Shown here piece after piece: positions 19,301 to 28,862 of a DNA stretch of 64,000 nucleotides. The notes below the pieces were generated by a model, which was not told the DNA's origin, searched no databases, and saw only the letters and a list, made by a program, of their open reading frames with translations. A program made the translations under genes and the position numbers. This DNA is from Entoloma clypeatum (Eukaryota > Basidiomycota > Agaricomycetes > Agaricales > Entolomataceae). Every line of letters begins with the position of its first letter. The stretch's first letter is position 1. The stretch spans positions 3,782,001 through 3,846,000 of the forward strand of contig OY751491.1 in assembly GCA_963565915.1 (NCBI GenBank). Reading direction: 5' to 3'.

Positions 19301-21087
19301 ATGTTGATTTCTCCACGCATTCCGTCTACTTTGTAACCGTGATTAAGGAAGACGCCTAGGGACAATAGGCGTGTGTCCATGTCCGGAATGTAGAATACAG
19401 GTCGGAGAAGGTGGGTTTTTATTTCCCCATTTAGGGTATGCCGTACTGGAACGGCCCCAACTCCGAGAATTTCCAGTTTCTTTCCCTTTTCAGCTGTTTG
19501 GACAAATCGCTTAGCTTTAAGAGGCCTGTAGTATGCGAAGTCCTTGAATTCATGGGTAAAGTGTAACGAGGCACCGGAGTCTAAGATCCATTGTGCACGT
19601 TCTTTCTCCTTACAGTGTGTGCATGACGCAAAGTGCTTTGTGTATTTTTTATATAGATCGTTGTCAATATGATCCATACATTCTGCACTAGTACTAGCTA
19701 ATATTTTACACGTCTGTAAGGAGGTGTTATTAGCTTTCCTTAATTGGTCAGATTCAGGAGAGGAAGATGACGAACCGTCAAGTTCAATGAGCCCATCTTC
19801 GAATTGGTCCGGCCCCATCCGCTCGCTTTGATGGTCTATGTCCATCATCCTAAGGGTTTGGTCCAGCAGCGGAGTAACTCGACGCTGCTTGGACGGTCTT
19901 TCGTCTTCTTCTGGGATAATCGTATCCAGAATGCGAAGATTTGACCCTGAGGGGCGAGCACCAATGCCGCGCGCGAGTTTGCGAACATGGTCGTTTTTCT
20001 TCCACACGGACGGCTTGCCCGAAGGAAGCCCGGTGTACTGGGATGGAGGCGGGTTCATTCGCTGAAGGAGCGACTGCATCCGCTGAGAGTCTGGCTGGGC
20101 GGTACTCATCGTTTTTCCGCGCCCGGTGACGGTAGTGAAGGATGGTGGAGGGAAGTGTATGGCAGGAGCAACAAACTCAACCGTTTCCTCCACATGGTCG
20201 GACGTGTTGTCCGCAGTGTTGGCGCTTTTCTTCTGATTGCGCCAGCGTCCTTTTCCCTTCTTCTTTTCAGAAGCGGTACTATGGTCGGTCGAGTTAGGCT
20301 GCTCGTCAGCGTCGTTCTGTGAGGTACTCGGCTTTTGCTGCTTTTCCCATTTGGGGTCCTGCCCCTTTCGCTTTGTCCCAGAAATTTTCTTGGCCTGCTC
20401 ATTGGACGTACGAGTAGACCCGATCGAATACTTGCGCCTGTATTCCGAGATGACGCTGTCGGCGACGGCCTGCCATGTGAAGTCATCAGCGTCGTACACC
20501 TGGAAGAGAGCGGTGGAGAGTGATGACCAGGCGTCGGGAATCGCATTGGCCAAGATCATTGCCTGCATTAGATCGGGGACGACAAAATTCGAATCGGCGA
20601 GACGGGCGAAGAGAGACCCCAGGCATTCGATTTCAGGGACGGGGTCACGTCCAGACAGTTTGTAGGTGGCGGCGGCTTTGAAGTCGCCGAAGATGACAGC
20701 CGGGGATATTTTGGAGTAGGCGTCTTTCAACGTTTTCCATGCGCCAAGAGCCGAGGTACTGTCTTTGATGTGGCGTCTGATCGCCTCAGAGATTTTTAGG
20801 CGTATCGCCCCGAGAGCTACGTCGTCGTCCCTGATCCAGGCTTTTTCTTCCTTGCGGAAGCCGGGCTGGTCAACCGTGGTAGTTAGCACAGGGGGAGCAG
20901 CGGCGGTGGGACCGGGAGTGGAGACCGTAGTGGTGAAGTCAGCGATCTCGGGACGGGGGATATCGCCAGAGACGATGCGCCAGACTCCTTGATGGAGGAG
21001 GTAGGACTTCATTTTCTCGGCCCAGCTTTGGTAGTCAATGCCGTCAAAGGGGGCGATGGTGTCAAGAGCAGAGCGAGAGGTAGACAT
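16369..21087 (-). CDS. Copia gag-pol polyprotein, intact
   Basis: One frame of 1572 codons from MSTSRSALD (an upstream in-frame Met at 21144 is less likely). Order: UBN2-type gag (roughly 1-330), low-complexity linker, retropepsin with WILDSGASLHF near 520, GAG-pre-integrase TWHKRLGHPN, integrase core (HSDLKQ, DGGGEFDEY, GRAERINRTL), reverse transcriptase with KARLVAKGFSQ, LLDVSSAFLYG and the YVDD active site, and RNase H with FTDSDWAS and SSTEAEYMA, ending near YFGLIKN. No zinc knuckle is obvious in gag. It forms virus-like particles, copies its RNA into DNA and integrates it. The pol order integrase before reverse transcriptase defines copia. All catalytic motifs are present and no stop interrupts it. 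Confidence 0.97.
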   Translation of the reverse strand: MSTSRSALDTIAPFDGIDYQSWAEKMKSYLLHQGVWRIVSGDIPRPEIADFTTTVSTPGPTAAAPPVLTTTVDQPGFRKEEKAWIRDDDVALGAIRLKISEAIRRHIKDSTSALGAWKTLKDAYSKISPAVIFGDFKAAATYKLSGRDPVPEIECLGSLFARLADSNFVVPDLMQAMILANAIPDAWSSLSTALFQVYDADDFTWQAVADSVISEYRRKYSIGSTRTSNEQAKKISGTKRKGQDPKWEKQQKPSTSQNDADEQPNSTDHSTASEKKKGKGRWRNQKKSANTADNTSDHVEETVEFVAPAIHFPPPSFTTVTGRGKTMSTAQPDSQRMQSLLQRMNPPPSQYTGLPSGKPSVWKKNDHVRKLARGIGARPSGSNLRILDTIIPEEDERPSKQRRVTPLLDQTLRMMDIDHQSERMGPDQFEDGLIELDGSSSSSPESDQLRKANNTSLQTCKILASTSAECMDHIDNDLYKKYTKHFASCTHCKEKERAQWILDSGASLHFTHEFKDFAYYRPLKAKRFVQTAEKGKKLEILGVGAVPVRHTLNGEIKTHLLRPVFYIPDMDTRLLSLGVFLNHGYKVDGMRGEINISKGQNKIQFSPHILGQTIYWLDTEIRYDQIHAISSEITVETWHKRLGHPNDQALNKIPTSTKGVPKTLVREKSQENCTGCLKGKMPNQSYPNSMTRAVKPFDLIHSDLKQISTASYHKYKYFLTFLDDFSSHVWVVLLRKKSGAITALKQFLAMIQNQFAATPKKWRVDGGGEFDEYKDVLADHGILIDVTLPYQHQQNGRAERINRTLWEKSQALRFDACLPPMWWEFCLEHAAFLYNRTPMQRLEWKTPYFRVTNEIPDMSSVRVFGCQAYVYIPKEKRRNSLESRSRLMIYLGSKPGVKGYRFMDPETNTIFMGGKAIFDESKYPRCHIDPLPENHPEMENPEPADEFEDLIPGSNDNESHNETPHDPLPIEQDQPESDNELPASEPDDEPRVPTPEPEQVPDRPIRERRVRKMPGSIYGEDTPASDLEKLDQRRRLGGQTAWMNDLLMEAISAQVGIVEMSHKDIYPLPNKEDWYAAERKELDMLKRRGVITELVPLPAGRKALRNKWVYNEKSDGRLKARLVAKGFSQVEGIDFDQIFSPVIRYETVRLILALTALEGWFMTLLDVSSAFLYGTLQEVIYMRQPEGYIVKGKENLVYQLFKALYGLKQAALAWWRELDSSMKKLSFVRLHSDAGVFIHKSTKGEIVIAVIYVDDSAFLGTNREYMLEKKKAFMTTWECRDLGHLVPDGEPKEFLSIQIRQRGKRIFIDQVPYLEKILERMGMSESNATHTPLPTGYKPMMSEDEPNAELRSKYQSVIGSLLYLMIGTRPDICFAVIKMSQFSANPTKRHLEVARDICRYLNATKNYAIMYDGDSGKGIYAFTDSDWASDENTRRSTTGFFISLASGAVTWVSSAQKTIALSSTEAEYMALSDCSRAATWLRSMLAELGMQIGSVPIYGDNNGSVFIASNPVTEKRSKHIDVRFHFVREKVSEGIITVEFIEGVNNPADLLTKNLGKILFSKFIPYFGLIKN

Positions 21088-21437
21088 TGTAGATGGATCT
21101 AAAAAAGGGTTCCCAATCAGTGATGTGTTATGAATATGATTCAAGAAAACAATTAAATGATTCCTTATGACATATTCCCTTTAGGAATAGTGGTCATGGG
21201 AAAACCCTTTATATGTCAGAAACGTATAAGGTGCAATCAACGTTTCCACATGAAGTGTACTAGGTCAATCCCCTTAGGGACGTCTCATGACAGGTACTTG
21301 TCGTAATGACGTTCCCAGGTTCATATGTGAAGAAGTATGACTCAGAACCTAGATCTTTCGATCGGTTCTTTGCCAACCAGGGTAGAGTGGGCAGGTACTC
21401 GCTGTTGCCAGCGTTTCCCAAGTCCCTCTGCTATCCA

Positions 21438-21449
21438 GGGCCCATAACC
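21438..21449 (-). promoter_or_regulatory. Primer binding site: internal (half) initiator tRNA-Met
   Basis: GGTTATGGGCCC directly follows the 5' LTR on the minus strand. It is complementary to the anticodon stem-loop side of eukaryotic initiator tRNA-Met, the site used by Drosophila copia with a cleaved tRNA. It is not the usual 3'-CCA type. Confidence 0.8.
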
Positions 21450-21758
21450 TGTTGAAGTTCCACCTGGGCGTTAGCCACAGATGTACTGAGCAACCAGCTA
21501 CAGTGGAAGTACTCTACATAACCGTTCTAGCCACTTACATGGTTTGGGAGGGGTGAGGCTGGTGAGAGCGGTTGAGGCTGGTAAGAGCGATGGAGCTGGT
21601 TAAGAGTCAAGAGACAACTTGTTGGTATTGACAGTTTCCTGGTCTTATATACTGTACTACTGTTTGTACCAACCAAACAAGTATGTAATGAAGATATGTA
21701 AAGGTCACGTGATGTAATCTAATCTAATCTAATCTACGTGATGGGAAAAGTTTCAACA
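21450..21758 (-). repeat. 5' LTR of copia copy 1
   Basis: 309 bp, apparently identical to 15984-16292. Followed by the ACTGC target duplication. Confidence 0.95.
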
Positions 21759-21763
21759 ACTGC

Positions 21764-22371
21764 TTCACCAGCCTCCCACCAGTGCACACTGCTGACCACC
21801 TTCCAGCATGCCACGTCACCAACAACAATGTCCAGCAACACCGCCCCCATTTCTTTATCATGTCAGATTAATCACCACCACAACTGCTTAGTGTTCGAAG
21901 GTTCAGTCTACATAGACCTGAACCGGACTGAACTGAACTGAAAAATAGACCACGTTGGACTGAACTGCAGTCTAAGGTCTATACGTTTTAGAAAATTTAG
22001 ACTGCAGTTCAGTCTACATTTTTTTTTCGACTTAGACCGGTCTTTTTGCCCTTTGGGATACACCTCCAACCCCCCCCGCCCCCCTAATATTCTACAATTT
22101 TTGGAGATTTTTCAGTAATCTGCATAATATTCTAGATATTTATAGTCCAATTTCATCAGTCCAAGGCTTGTTTTGAAGCTACAACTGAGTGGAATACATT
22201 TCTGGCTTGTATATAAACTCTTGCTCAGAGTTACAAAGGTTAAGAATTGAGTGAGACATGGTGAAAACATAGCTAAAACATATGATTACAGTGTTATTTT
22301 TTTGTATCTGTGTTTACAGTGCTATTTTTGTTGTATCTGTACTATTATTACTGTGTTATTTGTGTTATATC
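21764..22371. other. Gene-poor stretch with a GGACTGAAC-rich repeat
   Basis: Contains GAACCGGACTGAACTGAACT words and a C-run at 22070-22085, but no gene. Related accGGTC-rich words recur at 23985, 24900 and 28680. Confidence 0.5.
21958..22014. repeat. 18-bp inverted repeat, GACTGAACTGCAGTCTAA
   Basis: 21958-21975 is the exact reverse complement of 21997-22014. The stem itself contains the palindrome CTGCAG. Probably the end of a small DNA element. Confidence 0.75.
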
Positions 22372-23409
22372 TGTGTGCCCCTCATTGCGGAGCAAGCAAT
22401 GGGTGGATGTGTTGATTCAACGTTGGATGATGCGCAACACACGCGCATCAAATGTGTCAAATATATGTAAACAAACTCAAAAAACATCGCATTTCTCCTT
22501 AATATGGCTACACAGGAGGAAGTGAGCTTACAGACTATATCAATTATGTACCAGAGTATCATATGTCAATAAATATGTATTTATTTTATGGATTTTCGGC
22601 ATGGATTTGAGCATATAGCGATGCAACGCTTTACACCAAACAATGGTAAACAATATGCAAATGCATCGCGCAGGTGCGCACGGTGCCTTTCTCATGATGT
22701 AATAATAGTTTAACATGATAGAACTCATCAATATATATGTATTCACCTTCTGAAACACCTTGTATAATTTTTAGATCTCTAGATAAGATAGAAATGATGA
22801 AATGTGCATATTTCAGTAAAAGTGTTATATCTCCATAATGAATGCACCAAATTTGAAAAACAGATATGCTGTGAGGTCCCCTGAATGAGGAGAATCCAAA
22901 GCTGAAACAAAATTTTTTGGTCAAATCTTCGACCTATTTTGCTTCTATTCACCTTATTAAGTCCTTGGGCTTGATTTGAATGGTTTGAGTAGATTTACAT
23001 ACAATGTTGCAATGGTATATATATAGTACATATAGACTACAGTGGTTGTGGAAGGGAGGAAGTAACAAAAGGTTGTTTTTGTGTTTGAGAAAACCCATGG
23101 TGATGCACTGTTTATCACAATTTACAGTGTGTTTTGATGCATCATTTTAGAATACAGATTCTCTAGTATACATAGCTTGAGTTCCCAACTATATATATAC
23201 TTTTTATGACTCTATATACATCTATCTTGAGGCCTGTGATGTCACGGTTTGGGCATTGAGGCCTTATGTTTCATTGATGCTCATCGCTCGGCATCGACTG
23301 TCAAGCACTTTTGGCAATCGCCGAAACTTGAACCATAATTCAACAGACAGCCAACAAAACATTCGCACACTTCTTTTATCCCCCCACCTCCACTCCACCT
23401 GGCTCCACT

Positions 23410-23960
23410 TCTGCCCAATGGCCACTACCGCTGTCCAACCGCCGCCCCTTGTGCCCAACGGCCCCCTCTAATGCCCAACGGCCTCCCTTCGTGCCCAATG
23501 CCCCCCTCTAATGCCCCTTCATGCCCAACGGCCCCCTCACGTGCCCAACAGCCCCCTCTAATGCCCAACGGCCTCCCTGCATGCCCAACGGCTGCCCCTC
23601 GTGCCCAATGGCCTCTCTTCATGCCCAACGGACCCTTCGCGTGCCCAACAGCCGCCCATCATGCCCAACGGCTGCCTCTAATGCCCAAGGTCCCCCTCGT
23701 GTGCGCAACGGCCACCCCTCGTGCCCAACTGCCATGAGTCATGCCCAACGGCCCATACTAGTGCGCAACGGCCCTCTCTAATGCCCAATGGCACCTTCTC
23801 ATGCCCAACACTCCCCACTCGCGCGCAACGGCCCACTCTCACATCCAGTGGCCTCCTCTCACGACCAACGGCCCCTCACTCGCGCCCCACGGCCTCAACT
23901 CATGCTCAATGGCCCCCTCACTCGTGTCCAACGGCGTTGTCTTGTGCCCAACACGTGTTT
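23410..23960. repeat. 20-bp minisatellite, left fold-back arm
   Basis: About 26 units on the pattern TGCCCAACGGCCNCCTCTCA with point changes. Because 20 is not a multiple of three, all frames cycle and long Pro/Ala-rich open frames arise by chance. Confidence 0.9.
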
Positions 23961-23984
23961 TTACATTATTAGTGTATTACCGTA

Positions 23985-25005
23985 GTTACAACTGGTCTAG
24001 ACCAGTTTGGACCGGTCTGGTCCAAGCAAAATGACATGCCGAGACCGGTTCCCCCCGGTTCGGTCTCGGTCTATTGTATTTCTGAGTGATTGAAAGACAG
24101 GTCCAGTCTCGGTCCACCCTTTTTTGGGGCAAAAAACCGAACCGAACCGAACCCTCAAACACTACAACTGCTTCCTTTGGGCACAACCGCCGCTCCTCTT
24201 GCCCAACCACCTCTAGTCCTGCCCAATGGCCGCCCCTCATCCCAAACGGCTGCCCCTCGTTCCAACCTGTTGCCCAAACAGTCGCCTCTCCCGCCCAACT
24301 AGCCGCTCCTTGTCCCCCCTCGCGTCCAACAGCCGCTCCTTGTCCCCCTTGGTGCCAAACGGCCGTCCCTCATGCCCAATGGCTGCATCTCATCTCCGAC
24401 AGCTGTCTTTACAGCCGCCTCAGTGTCTTTTGATGCTGGGTGAGGCCTGAGCCAGCACCCACCTGGTAGACACTCCACACAGCCTCCACAGGTAAGCCCC
24501 ATCCCCCACCCTCATGCCCCCTTCCTCACAGTGCATCAGGTTCACCATTGATGCCCTCATGTGTGACAAACGCCTCCAGTATGTGCCTCAGCACTCCCTG
24601 CGGCCTCCACAGGTAAGCCCTGTCCCCCATGTGTCATGTCAAATGCCTCCAGCATGCCTCAGCACGGCCCCCCATGGTTATCTGCCAATCTGGGTTGCAA
24701 GAGCAACACATGCATGAGCCCGTTAGAGGCCAAGCTTTGTGCTTCAGGTCCACCCACATACCTTGACCCCATTCTTCGCGAGTACGTGCTCAACCTACCT
24801 TGTGGTTAGTGATTGAAAGTTCGGTTCGGTCTCGTTTTTGACCCCCCAAAAAGGAAGGACTGAGGACCGCACCGGTCTCAATTTTACATAGTCACCTTGG
24901 AAAACCGGACCAGACCGGTGAGAGGCCGGTCTGACCAGTCCATGTATTCAGGTCTGATGAGACTGGACCGGTTAAAACCGGTCCAGACTCGTAATATGTA
25001 CTGTA
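23985..25005. mobile_element. Small DNA element with GGACCGGTC-rich ends inside the fold-back
   Basis: The left end (23990-24150) and right end (24810-25000) are full of ACCGGTC and GGTTCGGTCTC words in opposing order, including GTGATTGAAAG followed by a GGTTCGGTCTCG match. The interior has minisatellite remnants and two donor-like CAGGTAAGCCC sites (24490, 24610), but no transposase. Probably non-autonomous. A related end is at 28678. Confidence 0.45.
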
Positions 25006-25059
25006 CTAGGCTACGAGTGTGCTACTGGACGGGGCATGCACGTATTGTCTGAGTCTCGC

Positions 25060-25530
25060 CATCTGACGCTGTTGGGCGCGAGTGGACACGTTGGGCGTGA
25101 GTGGACATCGTTGGGCATGAGTGGACGCCGTTGGGCGAGAGTGAGATGAGTGGGGGGCTGTTGGGCTCGAAGGCAGGGCGTTAAGCATGAGTTGAGGCCG
25201 TTGGGCTCAAAGGGAGGGCGTTGGGCATGAGAGGATGCCATTGGGCACGAAAAGGGGCTGTTGGGTGTGAGACGATGCCGTTGAGCACTAGAGGGGGCCA
25301 TTGGGTGGCAGAGGGGGCCGTTGGGCATGAGTGGAGGCCGTTGGGCACGAGTGGAGGCCGTTGGGCACGAGTGGAGGCCGTTGGGCTTGAAGGGACGGCA
25401 TTGGGCGGGAGTGGATGGTGTTGGGCATTAGAGGCTGCCAGTGGGCATGAGAGTGGGCTGTTGGGCACTAGAGGGGCCGTTGGGCATGAGTGTGGGCCAT
25501 TGGGCATGAGTGGTGGCCGTTGGGCAGAGG
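25060..25530. repeat. 20-bp minisatellite, right fold-back arm
   Basis: Units of GGCCGTTGGGCATGAGTGGA type, the reverse complement of the left-arm unit, as expected from the inverted arms. Confidence 0.9.
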
Positions 25531-26554
25531 TGGTGGCCAGATGGAGTGGAGGTGGGGGAAAAGAAAACTGTGGGAACATTTTGCTGGCAATCAACTTATG
25601 GTTTGAGTTTCGGCGATTGCCAAAAATGGTCGGCAGTCAATGCCAAGCGATGCACATTGTCGAAACTTGTACTCTCAATGCCCAAACCGTGGCACCACCA
25701 GTCCCAAAAATTATTCATAACTTATGTAGAGATACTTGAAACCAATAGTAAGTATATATACAGTTACATACATTAGCTATGTCTGGTAGTGAGTCTATGT
25801 AGCAGAATGATGTATTAAAACACCCTGTAAATCGTGATAAACAGTGCAGCATGAGTTCCCTTAAACACAAAAAGCAACATTTCTTACTTCCTCCTTTCCA
25901 CAACCACATTAGATTACATGTAATATATATATACTATTTAACCATTGCATGTGAACCTATTGAGACCATTCAAATACAATTCAAGGACTTCATAAGGTGA
26001 ATATGAGCAGAATAGGTCGAAAATTTGACCAAAAATTTTTATTTCAGATTTGGATTCTCCACATTCAGGGGATCTTATAGCAATTGGTTGATTCATTATG
26101 GAAATATAACACTTTTACTGAAATCTGCACATTTCATTATTTTTATCATATCTAGACTTCTAAAAATTATACAAAGTGTGTCAGAAGGTGAATACATATC
26201 CCATAAGTAGTTCTATCACTTTAAGCTATTATTAGGCTATGAGGAAGGCACCGTGTGCGCCTGTGTGATGCATTTTGCGCATTGTTTACTATTATTTGTT
26301 GCAGAGCATGGCACCTCTATAACTTAAAATCCGTGGCGAAATTTCAGAAAAACAATACATATTGAGTGAGATATAATCCCCTCCTATATAATTGATATAG
26401 TAGAAACCCTTACTTGTTCCTGTGTAGACATAATAAGCAGATGTGCAATGTTTTTGGGGATTTGTTTGACACATTTGATGCACGCTTGATGCATGTCATC
26501 CAATGTCGAAACGACGCATCCACCCATTTCTGACCTTGCAATGAGGGGCACACA

Positions 26555-27670
26555 TGTTGAAAAGGTTAAAATATAGTTATAGATTTTATTCAAAGCCTGT
26601 GTCTACATGTGATCGGGGCAGGGGGGGGTGCACACACACCTTTTGTCTTTTTTGGCTGGTTGTGCCTTTTTTTTATTTTATTTTATTTCTTTTTTAAAAA
26701 CCTCAATTTATATACTGGCACCCGATTGCAGTCCGGTCTGTACTAGGTACAAGGGGTAACCACTACTGCTAAGCAGGGACCGCAGTATGGGTAGCATGGC
26801 AGAGTAAGGCCCTCTGGGAACGGCCTATGTGCATATCCAATAAGTAAGGATAGAGATGGACACTGAAACATCCATGAAAGGATATTGAAACAGCATGTTG
26901 TAGGTGATGTGTTGTATATGGAAAGTAGGACAGAACAAAAACCAGAAAGAGAGATGTACGGGGGTGCTAGCCCATTTCTTATACGTGAAAGAAAGAAAAA
27001 GACTTCAGACGGAAGGGGACGAGAACATTTGCCACGTAATCATTGGAATCCCATCGATGGCCCATCGGATCAGCGGGAGCATAACCTTGGACAGGCCAGA
27101 CGAGCGGGAGGGAAGGGGAACAGAGGGGGCAGGTTGAGGCGCAGCCTTTGGGTTGGAGTTCTTCAAGAACGCAGGGAGGTAGGAGGGCCTTGGTTGTGGC
27201 AATCCTGGCAGGGGTCCCATATAGGGAAAGAAGGGGGGAGAGGGAGGGCATGGAGAGCGCACCCTGGGGGAGAAGGGCAGAAGCAAAGGGGAGAAAGCCT
27301 TCCGGGAAGGGGGAGCTGGGCTGCCGAATTTGGGGGCAGACACATGAGGGGCTCAGGACTCAAGGGTCTTGACGAGCAGGGGATGTTATGGATTCACTAT
27401 CCATGGCATTGATCGCTCAGACAAGATACAAGACATAGAGGCCTTATCTGATTAATGGCCAGTTTCATCTTATCTATTGGTTTCATGCTTACTATTCACT
27501 TTTACATCATTCGGGCCCCGGCCTCCGCTTACTCACTACAGTATGGTCATCATTACCATATCTAGATGGTTACTTCCTTGACATCGTGTTACTTGTTGGA
27601 CTATACTTAGATACTCTGACTCATGCTGCAGCAGTTACCATAGACACCTACTCTGGGTCCGCTTCTGGAG
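26555..27670. other. Unassigned stretch right of the fold-back
   Basis: Includes a T-rich tract (26640-26700), then purine-rich sequence (26990-27400). Open frames on both strands between 26885 and 27412 are low in complexity (Gly/Arg or Pro/Ser) and have no recognisable motif. I assign no gene. Confidence 0.5.
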
Positions 27671-28318
27671 TCAGGCACAAGAGGGTGCAAGAGAGGTGGA
27701 AGCCACAGAGGCATAGGAGCATGTGGGAGAGGAAGGCGGTGGGGAGGGCGCTAGAGGTGTGGGCATTTGTGGGTCTAGGGCTGAGGCCTGGACTGCCACA
27801 GAAGTGCAAGCACGAGGTGGCACCTGGGAAGGCACAGAGGAAAGGGTGGGTGCTTGTAGTGGGTCCGGACCTGAGGTCTGGGCTGCTGCAGAGGTGTGGG
27901 GGGCATGAGGCGTTTGCAAGGAGCGTGCCTTGTGCATGGGGAGGATAGTCTGCATTGAGCAGGACTGTCGGGCAGCCGGAGCTGGTGGGAGGGGAGGGAC
28001 AGGCATTTGGGAAGCCTTGTTGAACCTCAATCCTTTATCAACGTAATGTGTGAGCAACCGTAGGAAGAAAGTATTGCGCTCTTTGAACTGAGGGGTGAGC
28101 TCAGAACAATCGAGGCATGGGTTTTGAAAAAGGTACAGGGACCGTTGACATGAGAGGCACTGATCAAGCTCATTGAGGAACTCAAAGTTCTTGGCAGTGT
28201 CATCAGCAAGGATAGGACTAGCCAGATACTTGTGGAGGATGTGGTCAAACCGATGTTGTAGGAGGGAGCGCCAGGAACGGACACACGGGGTGCGTTCTGC
28301 TGCTTGGATTTCTTGCAA
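27671..28318 (-). CDS. Hypothetical protein with paired CxxC motifs
   Basis: A 215-codon frame. The first 110 residues are coding-like, with two CxxC pairs (CLSCQ and CLDCSE, about 13 residues apart) that could bind zinc, and a charged/aromatic helix-rich context. The rest is a Pro/Ala/Ser-rich tail typical of linker or repeat sequence. No homologue is recognised. It lies between two repeat structures and may be part of an unidentified element, or a spurious frame. Start uncertain: the open frame extends a little upstream of the ATG at 28318. Confidence 0.3.
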   Translation of the reverse strand: MQEIQAAERTPCVRSWRSLLQHRFDHILHKYLASPILADDTAKNFEFLNELDQCLSCQRSLYLFQNPCLDCSELTPQFKERNTFFLRLLTHYVDKGLRFNKASQMPVPPLPPAPAARQSCSMQTILPMHKARSLQTPHAPHTSAAAQTSGPDPLQAPTLSSVPSQVPPRACTSVAVQASALDPQMPTPLAPSPPPSSPTCSYASVASTSLAPSCA

Positions 28319-28555
28319 GGCATGAAAGTCGAGATCATAGTATCAACGCAGGGTCAGAGACCCAGACCTGCACAGAGGATGTGTTGGATGCTACTGTGCT
28401 ACTACAACCAGCATGGATTGATGAAAAGCGTGGGCACCTAACAATCAATGGTGGTGGTTAGAGGAAGAGGAATGGCTGGTTGTGCCTATTTTGGAAGTGG
28501 CCTATTTGGGAAGTGAAAAAGTGGGTATGTAGAGTGAGTGAGCAAGAAATACAAT

Positions 28556-28636
28556 GGTTCTGTGGCTTAGTTGGTTAAGTTGTTAGAATAATAGTATATA
28601 CTATAGAGGCTGAGAGTTCAAGTCTTACTGATGGCA
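28556..28636 (+). ncRNA. tRNA-derived sequence (SINE head or decayed tRNA)
   Basis: GTGGCTTAGTTGGTTAAGT matches an A box with D arm, and TGAGAGTTCAAGTCTTA matches a B box with T arm; both lie at tRNA-like spacing. The acceptor ends do not pair and the anticodon arm is not recognisable, so it is not a working tRNA. Confidence 0.5.
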
Positions 28637-28677
28637 CAAATTTTGCTTGGTGCTGGGCCCTTGGAGCGTTCTGTGAA

Positions 28678-28862
28678 AAGGACCAGTTTAAACTGGTCCG
28701 AACCAGTCTTTGGCCGGTCTTTCAAATCTTAAAATTCGGAGAGAACCGAGGACTGGTTGTGATCAAAAACCTTTTGAGACCACGGTCTGGTCTCAATCCG
28801 GTTCGTTCGGGTCTGGTTTCAGTCTGGTTTTAGGTTCTTGAGACTGGACTTAGAAAGACTAG
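28678..28862. repeat. GGTCTGG/ACCGGTC-rich element end
   Basis: Dense in ACTGGTCCGAACC, GAGACCACGGTCTGG and CCGGTTCG words like the ends at 23990 and 24900. It abuts the truncated end of the gypsy gag, so it marks an insertion or rearrangement breakpoint. Confidence 0.5.

Larger units (their letters stand above)
15984..21758 (-). mobile_element. Copia copy 1: complete Ty1/copia LTR retrotransposon
   Basis: Length 5775 bp. LTRs of 309 bp (15984-16292 and 21450-21758) begin TGTTGAA and end TTCAACA and look identical on direct reading. The 5-bp duplication ACTGC flanks it (15979-15983 and 21759-21763). One uninterrupted gag-pol frame runs on the minus strand. Intact frame, LTR identity and a perfect target duplication indicate a very recent insertion that may still be active. 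Confidence 0.97.
22372..26554. repeat. Fold-back structure with 1.5-kb inverted arms
   Basis: The left arm (22372 to about 23960) and right arm (about 25060-26554) are imperfect reverse complements along their whole length. Outer ends read TGTGTGCCCCTCATTGC at 22372 and its complement at 26538-26554. Interior landmarks such as AAAAATTATACAAAGTGT and ATTCAGGGGA match in mirror order. The innermost part of each arm is a 20-bp minisatellite. No transposase was found. Confidence 0.85.

Noticed and set aside
23410..25594. Several Pro/Ala-rich frames as genes
   Set aside because: They run through 20-bp minisatellites, where long open frames arise by repetition.
26885..27412. Gly/Arg-rich frame as a gene
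   Set aside because: Purine-rich low-complexity sequence, open on both strands, with no domain.
28556..28636. Functional tRNA
   Set aside because: A and B boxes are present but the acceptor stem does not pair and no anticodon arm forms.
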